NCBI RefSeq assembly: GCF_026914185.1
Contig: NC_070566.1
Coordinates: 3,038,001 to 3,102,000 of the forward strand
Source: Puccinia triticina
Lineage: Eukaryota > Basidiomycota > Pucciniomycetes > Pucciniales > Pucciniaceae
Length of the DNA stretch: 64,000 nt
Direction of reading: 5' to 3'
The notes under the pieces are model-generated. The model saw only the letters and a list, made by a program, of their open reading frames with translations, made no database searches and was not told where the DNA came from. Both the position numbers and the translations under genes were made by a program. Below, one piece after another: positions 56,021-64,000 of the stretch; within the stretch, counting starts at the first letter, position 1; each line of letters begins with the position of its first letter.

Positions 56021-57390
56021 AGTTTTGCAAACCAGCTGCTCAGACTTGTCGCGCCTGACTCCGGTCACGTGGGCCATGAAGTTGTTCAATGGGGACACCG
56101 CGGGGCGGTCGAGTCGCCCCGGAAACCCTCAGTGGGGCGCCCCCGTGACCCAGCCATCAGGCGGCGACCCTGGGTCTACCCTAGGAACACCGCCCCACAG
56201 GCACTCCCAAAGACGACCTTGGGACCGTCAGGGAGGTCCCAGGGGCCTCCCAAGTGGCTCGCCCCAAGGTCGCCGCACTCCAAAAGGGTGGCCTTGGGTC
56301 GCCACTCCGGTTCGGCCATGGGATGCCCCTGTCCCATGGTCGACCCGTTGGGGGTCGCATAAATGGCGATTTGAGGGGCGGCGCAATCGCGCGACGGGGT
56401 GGCACCCGTGTCGACTGCGCGTCTCAAAAGGGACGGGTTGTGAGCATATTGTGAGACGTATTCGGGGCCTCCACCTGAGGGCCCAAACGGTCGGCCATAA
56501 TCCGCATAACCAACAGTCGAGCTGGACGACGGGGCGGGCGTGCCGGAGGCGCACGAGGGTCGGTTCACCTATTGGCCCAATGTGGCAGCAGGCGCGTCGC
56601 TCAGACGAGCAGGGGACGCTCACTGGATGCTTAGGCACGCGAGGGTCCCGGGGGCCTCATGTTGGCGGCTCCGAGACTCGTACCGACCCAGTGTCGGTCA
56701 TGGGGGCAATGGGGGGGGCGGTGGCTCATGTATGCGCCACGGCGTGGCAATTATGGGTCCCAAGGGGCGCTGATTTGGCATGGCTGTTTTTTCCAAGTTG
56801 GTGGCGCCCCGCCCCCTCTCCATTGGCCCCGCGGTGGAAGCTTGTTGAGTCGTAGTCAGTGCCACACAGGTTAAATACACATCAGGGGCGTGGCGGTGGC
56901 GTTGCTGTCAAGGATATGTATGGACATGCGAGCGGAGTCAAGGGCAAGGCTTTAGGCAAGCTTGCTGGTTGATGGGGTATAAAAGGGGGTACTCTTGTGT
57001 TCGGATGATCCTCCAGGCGTCCTCTGCCGCTGTACTTCCAGCGTGCGGTTTGTCCTCACCCCCTCCGCTGTTGCACTTGCGCAGTTTGAGGGGCTAAACT
57101 TGTTGGCCCCCCTTTGCATAATGCCTTCAATGCGGCGCGCTGGGGGTCATCCTTTCACCGTTTTTTAACCCTGCTAGACAGGGATGGACGGTGAGCCACG
57201 GTGCATCACCTTGCTGATGTTAGGTGGCTGGTTGCAGGTTGTTGTTAAATTGTGTTTTTTTTGTTGATTTAGACATTTGTAGAGGGAAAACCCTTGATTT
57301 TTTTTGTGATTTTTGGAGATTTCTAGGGGAAACCCTTGAAGTTTTGTTTTGTGATTCTGAGGCTTTAATAAACTTGGATTATGGCTACAA
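56021..57390 (+). mobile_element. LTR-like block 2, GC-rich
   Basis: The tail (56885-57390) aligns with block 1, including a GTATAAAA box at about 56976 and the shared GTTGCACTTGCGCAG and TAATAAACTTGGAT segments. The GC-rich first part (56040-56860) is open for 276 codons on the plus strand but has no domain and is open on the other strand too, as expected from composition. Probably a solo LTR. Confidence 0.45.
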
Positions 57391-57394
57391 AAAA

Positions 57395-57514
57395 AAAAAA
57401 GCTACGCGCCCGGCCAAAAAAGTGCAAGCTGTAGCCCTAAAAAGCTGCAAATTAGCGCAGCGCAGCCGGGCCAAAAAGTGCTGCGCTACACGTAGCAAAA
57501 GCCTTTCACCATTG
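57395..57514 (-). mobile_element. Terminal fragment of a hAT element
   Basis: About 120 bp of GCGCAGC-type subterminal repeats ends in AGCCTTTCACCATTG, the inverted form of the left termini at 42159 and 46502. The other end is not visible here. The outside flank (TACAGG, then GGGGTTTACATGC units) is like the outside flank of element 1. Confidence 0.65.
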
Positions 57515-58620
57515 ATACAGGGGCTATATGCTGTGTCACAATGTTATACGGGGTTTACATGCTGCGTAACAATTTTATACGGGGGTTACATGCCATGTAA
57601 CAATTTCATACAGGGGTAACTACCAGTGCCCACGGATGACTCCTAAAATGGTGTTCTGCAGAGGGCAAATTAGGTGGCCAACTGCCTTTTCCATTGCCAA
57701 AAAATAATAAATAAGTTGTGGGGACGACTCCCAAAAAAATAAGATTTGTGAAAACAACTCCCAAACATGGTCCTGGTAACATAAATTGGGAAATGGGAGT
57801 TGTTTTCCCAATTTGTGGGAGTCATTTTTCCAAGACTCAAAAAATATTGGATTTTTTGTAGAGATTGCCAAGTGTACCCTGGTACCCGCAGTGTTTTTTG
57901 TGATATTCAGACACCCGTACCCGTACATGGCACCTGCGGGCGGGTATTGGTACTTTTTGCAGGCACCAGCAGTAGTTTTTGTGGATACCAGCAGTACTTT
58001 TTGCAGGTACCAGCAGGACTTTTTGCAGGTACCAGCGGTACATTTTGTGGGTACCACAGGTATTTGTGCTTTTTCTTTTATCCAAAACCCCCTCTCAATG
58101 ATGAGTACAGACCATTCATTGGGATAATTGGATCCTCTCAATGACCAGGGTGTGTCCCAGTCATCAAGAGGGCTGTTTCCTCTGAATAACCCGGGAAGAT
58201 CCTGGTCATTGAGAGGGTTGATTCCTCTCAATGACCGGGGCAGATCCTGGTCATCAAGAGGGTTGATTCCTCTCAATGACCAGGATCTGTCCTGGTTATC
58301 AAGAGGGCTGATTCCCCTTGATGACCAGGATCTGTACCGGTCATTTAGAGGAATCAACCCCCTTGGTGACCGCAACAGTGGGTACCCGGGTGCTTGGAAG
58401 ACCCCCCTGACTGTGGTTATTTGTAGGGGGTATCCGGGTACCTAGTGCTTTTTTGCCCAAAATCCCACACCTGGACCTGTGCACGGCACCCAAGGGTGGG
58501 TACCCAACGCATGTGGCGGGTACCTGTAAAAAAATTATAACAATAATTGAAGAAATAAGCTCCTGCTACCCCAATAACCCACCCTGGGGAATTTTCACCT
58601 GTCAGAACTAGGGCTGGCCC
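57515..58620. repeat. Minisatellite and foldback block
   Basis: Three layers are visible. Repeats of a GGGGTTACATGC unit lie at 57530-57620. A foldback with AACAACTCCCAA/TGGGAGTTGTTTTCCC ends lies at 57720-57835. There are two minisatellites: a ~24 bp GCAGGTACCAGCAGTACTTT unit (57950-58060) and a ~54 bp unit around CAATGACCAGGATCTG and CAAGAGGG (58133-58370). The long minus-strand frame (57620-58375) is a by-product of the 54 bp period being a multiple of three. Confidence 0.6.
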
Positions 58621-60121
58621 CTGTTCCCGGCCTCTCTGGTGTGGTGATCAATTCCGGAACTCATGTCAAATTGTCCATGGAGCAATCAGTGCGGGGCACA
58701 GGCGGTGCGGAAACAGTGCGGAAACAATGCGGAAACGGTGCGGAAACGGTGCGGAACGGAGCTGAGTGGAGCGCACAACTGAAGGCGGCGGCGCACGGAG
58801 CTCAACAGCGGAACTGGACTCAGACTAAGCAGGCCAGCGCGGACTGGATAGCAGAGGTGGTGATTGGGGGAAGCTGTGGCAGCCAGAAGGGCGGCGTGTG
58901 GGATCCTGACATCATAGGCTAGACAGGGGCATAGAAGCTAGAGAGAGGAGTTTGACGGCGGCCAAAGGCAAGCGGCGGAGATGACAGGGGTTGGTGTGTG
59001 AGCAGAGCTTGGCAGATGACGTGTGTGTGTGTATAGCACTTGGTGGATGACAAGTGTGCGCGTGTGAACGGAGTTAGCGGATGGCGTGCGTGGGAGGCAG
59101 GTGGAGGATATCTTTTAGTTCTCTTCCTTTTCTCTATAAAACCACAGTGGTGGAGGGAGGATTCTGTATGATCATACCCCCCACAGACTCTCTTTTTTAC
59201 GGTTTTACTTTACTTTGTGGATTGTTGGGCTTCTTTTGCTTTGCGTATGTTGCGGACTTGCTTCATGTGTTATGGTTATGCTTGCTTTATTGCTGTTTTC
59301 TTGCGGTTGTTGTGGAGTTTTGTGGCGGTGTGGTAGACGGAAAAATGAAAAATCAAAAGTTTTTTCTCATACATATATTTACTCACAATACGCCTCAAGA
59401 TACCATCAAACAGACCTCAGAAATGGATTCTACGGCTAATTTTACCCCTAGTCACCACTGGAAGCATCACCTGAACCCCGCTGGATTGGAACCTACACTT
59501 CTTTGGACACTGGACACCCATCACACGTTCAACATACCCAGTCACCAACCTGTCACAAGCCTCAAGTCAAGGATCACAGCATTATGCTTATACACATCAC
59601 AGGATACAAACATACATCTCCCCATCAGACTACAGTCATTACATACTATCAAGTACTCTTCTATTTTCCATATTATGATGTCATCACACACTGACTCTGC
59701 AGTCTCAGAATTCATTCATGCACCCCCTGCATCCACCTGTCAACTCATGCAGTCTACTGTCACTTTACGCAGCCTTCATGCGGCCCTACTGCATTCTTAT
59801 GACATCATTTATGTACCCCTGACACATCATGACATCATTTGTATCTACTCTCACCAGCTAAAATCCCTCACCCTGTTGTCTAGATTAGCTGAAACCCTAA
59901 CCCACAAGCCCTCTGGGGCTCCACTTCTGCCTATATAAGGAGCTCTCTCCTCCCCAGTTGTCAGCTCCTCAGTTCATTACTCACCAATTACAGCCACCCC
60001 AACATTTACATTCACAGTCTTACATATACTTAACAACCTACATACATAACAACCCTTACATTAACAATAACAACAAATTATTCAGTGTCATCAACAAGCT
60101 CATCTTGAACCACTTCATTAA

Positions 60122-60153
<32 letters not shown>

Positions 60154-60845
60154 ATCTGATAGTATAGAAGGGCAGAGTTTGCACCTCCATCATCCCCTTC
60201 TCCATTCAGCAAAAGGTTCTCAGGAACACTTTTGAGTCTTACAAGGGAGTCCCCAACGTGATAGGATAATCTTGTTTGATCGACAACGTATAACCAATAT
60301 CAATCAAAATACCGAAACCTTGTCAACGGATCTCGACTCTGTGCGGCAAAAGGAATCAAATTCATCAACAAATCTATCAAACTCAACGGCATATTCAGTT
60401 ATTCTGTTGAACGACTAGTCAACTTTTAGGAACATCCAAAGGACCAATTACGAACCTCTGAAAAGAAAACTTAACCATCCGAACTGAAAAGAGGATCTCA
60501 AAGGAAGCAGCCAGTTATAAAACCTCAAGAAGGGCAAGAGTAAGACCTGAAGAATTTGGATAACTAGGATCCTGTTAGAAAGGAACTCCGGAATCGTTTG
60601 AAGAAAACAGCTGTTTATAAAACCTCAAGAAGGGCAAGTGTAAGACCTGAAGAATTTGGATAAGCAGATACTGTTAGAAGAAGTTTCCCAGCACGGTAAA
60701 GTTATTTTTAAATATTAAAAGAAAAACCCCCAATTTGCCCTGGTAAAGAGACCAGAGACCAGATATTATTGTTTCTTTTTCAGAGCACAGTAACAGGTAG
60801 CAGCGGATATTCATATTACAAAACCAGGAATCAACACAAACCAGC
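58621..60845 (+). mobile_element. LTR and leader of a Ty3/gypsy element
   Basis: The first part (58690-59390) is the full-length relative of the fragments at 8.2-8.7 and 9.3-10.2 kb and starts with a short AGTGCGGAAAC minisatellite (58700-58760). A strong TATA box (CTATATAAGG, 59931-59940) is followed by the probable R region and a non-coding leader to the gag ATG at 60846. The leader holds a 72 bp duplication at 100 bp period (60508-60580 and 60608-60679). The 285-codon frame at 59081-59938 has no domain. LTR limits and primer site are unresolved because the 3' LTR lies outside the window. Confidence 0.55.
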
Positions 60846-63296
60846 ATGAGTTTACCATTCAGTCTACCAGATATGGAGAGCGGATTTGCTCCCTCCACCC
60901 CGTTTAGAAACAGAACATTGACAGGAACTTCGGGACTGAATTGGAATTCGGAATCTACAAATCCACCTCCACCACCTAGGAAAGACAAGGGAAAGGGACC
61001 AGAGAATCAATTCAGAGAGCAGACTGAAGAGGACTTATCAGACACTGATGAAACTCCACAACCCAAAAATATACCCCCAAGACAAACAACTCCACGACAA
61101 CGACCTTCTGGGTACGGAATGCACAATACAGAAAATCAGCAAGAATATATGTTTCAGCCTCAATTTCAACAACAAAAACAAATACCGGTGCAAAACCCAC
61201 AACCTATGTATTATTACCCCCAACCGATACCCCAATCCAAGCCAGTCATCATCAAAGAACCTGGGCTCTTCTACGAGGGTAGCCAGTTTATGAAGTTCCT
61301 GCAACGATTTGAGCGAGCGGCATATGGTCACGGAGCGTCGGATCACGAGAAAGCAATCCAGATACCACGATTCATACGAACAGAAGAGTTAAAGTGCCAG
61401 TTTGAGGAAATGGATGGATACAATGATTATGATTGGAAAAAGCTCCGAGCGGCAATGGTCAAAGCCTGGGGTGACCTCGATAATACGATCATGTATACTG
61501 TGGACGACCTTATCAAAGTAGCTAAGCAACAAGCTAAAGAAGGAATTTCAAGCTATAGGGATTATAAAGCGTACCTTGCAAAATTCACCCCGATCCTCAA
61601 GTATCTAGTAAAAAACGAACATATCAACAAAGACAATGACGCCGGTTTACTATTCTTAAGTGCCTTCTCGACAGAAAGCCAACAAAGTATTAAACGCACT
61701 CTCATCAATAAAAATCAGCTTCCGAAGGCCAAGGATGGAAGTAACAAGGCACCAAAATGGGAAGACTTAACAGAGGCCGCGGAAACAGAGGTACAAGTCG
61801 ACAAAGGTTACACAAATTTCTCCAGTTTCTCCAAATCCACGCGTATCATGCAGAAGGATTTGGATCTTAAGAAAGGCGACGGAAAGCGACGGGAGCAGAT
61901 GCTAAAGGAAAGCCCAAGCAATAAGGAGGTAGAACAGAAACTACAAGAAGTACAGCAGGAGCTTGCCACGCTTAAACAACAGATCAAGAATGGAGCACCC
62001 ACCGGCTACAATCGGCAAGGACCATCAGAAAAACAAGAATTCAACCGCGGAAATGCTCGGCCATCAACCCCGCTGTATGAATCCCAGAACTGCTTTTATT
62101 GCAAGAGAGAAGGACACCCTACCTATCAATGCCCAGAAGCAGCAAAAGACATGAAACAAGGCTTGGTGAAGCGAATAGGTAAAGAATGGTATTTACCTGA
62201 CGGCCAGCAAATACCGTGGGTACCTTCGAGACCAATACGATCAGTGGTTGCAGGAGCATCAGCTGAACCTCAAATGCAAGAAGCCATCAAGAAACTGGCG
62301 GACTCTCAGCAAACCAAAAATGGGAACGCACCCTTCATGAAAACCTCAGTACAAACCATCCATTGGAGCCCTCCTACCTTAGGCGCGGAAAACTTCATGA
62401 GATCTCATCCTGTCACTAGGTCAGAAGCTCAAAAAGGCCGGCGCGAAGTTAGGATCCAGGAACCAGAAAGAGATGCCATGGATATTGATCGTGAAGAAGA
62501 AGAGGACAGATCACCAAAAGAAACTCCGAAAAAGGCGCCTGAGAAAGTCTGGAGCCGGGAACGAGTACCAACAATCCTGAAAAGAGATTCACCAGAGGAA
62601 GTTCTACTACAGGACTTGGACAACGTCAAGATTCCCACAACGTTTGCACAACTCACTACGATATTGCCTTTGTACACAGAACAGATCATAGCAAAATTAC
62701 AAGGACGTCTTTCAAGCAAGAATACCTCCACCACCTACATTGCAACCAAAGCAGCTAAAGTAGCTGCACCAATGACCACCGTACCAGAGGAAGAAGGGCC
62801 GTCAGATCCATGCTACTACAGTTGTGCCCTAGGATACGTAACCGCGCAAGTTGGGGGAGAAAAAGTTGACTTTATGGTGGATTCCGGTTCTATGGTCAAT
62901 GTCATACCCCGATCAGTAGCGGAGGACTTGGAGCTAGAATCTGTGATAGTGAACATACCCATGCAAGGTGTTGGTGGAGCCAGATACGACATTACCGGTG
63001 TAGTCAAGAACTGCCCCATACAGATCGGCCGATTTTCCGGACCCGCCCACCTCTTTATATCACCAAAGGCTCAAGATTGTATTTTAGGGCGACCTTTTCT
63101 ATTTGATTACAATTGCACTTTAGAATACCACGAAACAGGGGAGACTCTCACGTTTCAAGGAAACAAGGGTCGGCGAATTTCAGTACCATTGGCTCAAACC
63201 GGACAAGGACGAGGATGGGATAATCAAAAGGATCTCAGTACCAATAATATGAAATCAGTCCCAACATCAGAACCTAGTGATAACGAAGAACATTGA
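60846..63296 (+). CDS. Ty3/gypsy Gag-protease polyprotein, 816 residues
   Basis: One uninterrupted frame. The N-terminal 130 residues are Pro/Gln-rich. A retrotransposon Gag helical domain follows (about 135-300; for example YNDYDWKKLRAAMVKAWGDL and SSYRDYKAYLAKF). A CX2CX4HX4C zinc knuckle begins at residue 416 (CFYCKREGH...C). A pepsin-type retroviral-like aspartic protease has its catalytic triad start at D679 (FMVDSGS) and its ILGRPF flap-end motif at about 746. Gag packages the element RNA and the protease processes the polyprotein. Its intact length suggests a young copy. The stop at 63294 separates it from pol. Confidence 0.9.
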   Translation: MSLPFSLPDMESGFAPSTPFRNRTLTGTSGLNWNSESTNPPPPPRKDKGKGPENQFREQTEEDLSDTDETPQPKNIPPRQTTPRQRPSGYGMHNTENQQEYMFQPQFQQQKQIPVQNPQPMYYYPQPIPQSKPVIIKEPGLFYEGSQFMKFLQRFERAAYGHGASDHEKAIQIPRFIRTEELKCQFEEMDGYNDYDWKKLRAAMVKAWGDLDNTIMYTVDDLIKVAKQQAKEGISSYRDYKAYLAKFTPILKYLVKNEHINKDNDAGLLFLSAFSTESQQSIKRTLINKNQLPKAKDGSNKAPKWEDLTEAAETEVQVDKGYTNFSSFSKSTRIMQKDLDLKKGDGKRREQMLKESPSNKEVEQKLQEVQQELATLKQQIKNGAPTGYNRQGPSEKQEFNRGNARPSTPLYESQNCFYCKREGHPTYQCPEAAKDMKQGLVKRIGKEWYLPDGQQIPWVPSRPIRSVVAGASAEPQMQEAIKKLADSQQTKNGNAPFMKTSVQTIHWSPPTLGAENFMRSHPVTRSEAQKGRREVRIQEPERDAMDIDREEEEDRSPKETPKKAPEKVWSRERVPTILKRDSPEEVLLQDLDNVKIPTTFAQLTTILPLYTEQIIAKLQGRLSSKNTSTTYIATKAAKVAAPMTTVPEEEGPSDPCYYSCALGYVTAQVGGEKVDFMVDSGSMVNVIPRSVAEDLELESVIVNIPMQGVGGARYDITGVVKNCPIQIGRFSGPAHLFISPKAQDCILGRPFLFDYNCTLEYHETGETLTFQGNKGRRISVPLAQTGQGRGWDNQKDLSTNNMKSVPTSEPSDNEEH

Positions 63297-63304
63297 ATGT
63301 TTAA

Positions 63305-64000
63305 GAAGAAACCAAATCAGCATTTTTTATAACTACCGGCATCCAGCTAGGGAGTAACTTGCTTCAGCTAGTCAAGCAGGTTATATCTTGGGCGCCGGGT
63401 TCTCTTGACTGGCCTAAATCATTTCTTCTAAAAAACTTCCAACAAACATCAAAACAGACAAAAATATATTTCCCTAAAATCCTATCACTCATAGAGAATA
63501 TTTTTATCATTTTCCTTACGCTATTGAAAATCTGTAACATTAGAAAAGACTCACCACCAGTTCCAGAAACAGTGCCTTCAGAAAAACCCGGCATTTTTGG
63601 ATTAACTCCCTCAGTCAACACCACTAGAATACCAAAATCGGACAGCAACTCACAACAGCTTCTTGGATCCTTACTTACTAAAGGTTTGGGATCAAGGTTT
63701 CAAGACGGATTGTGCCAGAGTTGGAGGGACGGAAGCTTGTGGTGCATGACAAAGTATAAACCTGTAGCAAAGAAAATCAGACCAATCAATCAACCAATTC
63801 CACAAGCACTGAATCCACCTCTTCAAAGACCACCGCTATCACAAGATCCCTACCAAACACCTCTTACGCCTCATCCACCGGACTTTAAGCCTACCTCTAG
63901 GATTACGGAAGAACACTTGAAGGTAGTAAATTTTGGACCCAACAGATGGCTGTGGGAGGAGGAATTGAAATTATTCAAGCATTTAATCGTGATTCGAGAG
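63305..64000 (+). CDS. Pol polyprotein, 5' part, runs off the window
   Basis: After the TAA at 63302-63304 this frame is open to the end (232 codons). It lies in the -1 frame relative to gag and begins 8 nt after the gag stop. The first ATG is at 63746. The last ~85 codons (TKYKPVAKKIRPINQPIP ... ITEEHLKVVNFGPN) look like the region just before the reverse transcriptase domain of rust Ty3/gypsy elements; the catalytic motifs would lie beyond 64000. An N-terminal hydrophobic patch (IFIIFLTLL) is unusual for pol and suggests the true start may be internal. Confidence 0.6.

Noticed and set aside
56025..56855. 276-codon frame in GC-rich DNA
   Set aside because: GC-rich composition opens frames on both strands; the region behaves as an LTR-like repeat.
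57620..58375. 251-codon minus-strand frame with 18-residue repeats
   Set aside because: The 54 bp minisatellite keeps several frames open on both strands; no protein signal.

Overview
The window looks like a transposon-packed chromosome segment of a rust fungus (Pucciniales, Basidiomycota). The evidence is short GT-AG introns (mostly about 60-160 nt) in every intact gene, decayed hAT transposases with the C-terminal dimerisation motif common in rusts, a Ty3/gypsy element, and small cysteine-rich secreted proteins. This assignment is inference; no rRNA or species marker is present.

Layout. A possible 3' gene end lies at 1-129. A six-exon, 1711-residue coiled-coil gene lies on the minus strand (1987-7478). 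Then comes a repeat island (7.7-16.8 kb) with a TA-flanked MITE, a complete miniature LTR retrotransposon (TRIM, 8682-9323) whose LTRs contain a tRNA-like module, LTR fragments, decayed coding relics and a 1.4 kb nested foldback element. A secreted-protein gene follows (16911-17702), then a second foldback element. The first housekeeping cluster is at 22.6-26.7 kb: TAM41 (mitochondrial CDP-diacylglycerol synthase), a divergently transcribed histidine-phosphatase gene 152 bp away, and a wax-synthase-like MBOAT gene. Two paralogous 136-residue secreted cysteine-rich proteins (28484-28894 and 34927-35337) sit in a segmental duplication on either side of a 0.8 kb tandem duplication. A second housekeeping pair follows: a triose-phosphate/sugar-phosphate translocator (36529-37831) and a small conserved membrane protein assembled here from three exons (38698-39521).

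From 39.7 kb to the end almost everything is mobile DNA: a MITE, a Harbinger-like relic, a hAT element with a broken transposase (42159-45767), its internally deleted relative (about 46502-47350), hairpin minisatellites, LTR-like blocks at about 49.7-50.6 and 56.0-57.4 kb, a retrotransposon leader carrying an array of GAGCTC-centred motifs (about 51.0-53.1 kb), an ABC-transporter pseudogene (55312-56020), and the 5' half of a Ty3/gypsy element whose gag-protease ORF is intact (60846-63296) and whose pol frame runs off the window.

The intact cellular genes cover mitochondrial lipid synthesis (TAM41), a membrane acyltransferase, sugar-phosphate transport and a cytoskeleton-like scaffold. The secreted proteins are host-interaction candidates. 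The most novel-looking items are the tRNA-bearing TRIM with an apparent primer site made from an internal tRNA-Met segment, and the GAGCTC motif array in a retrotransposon leader.
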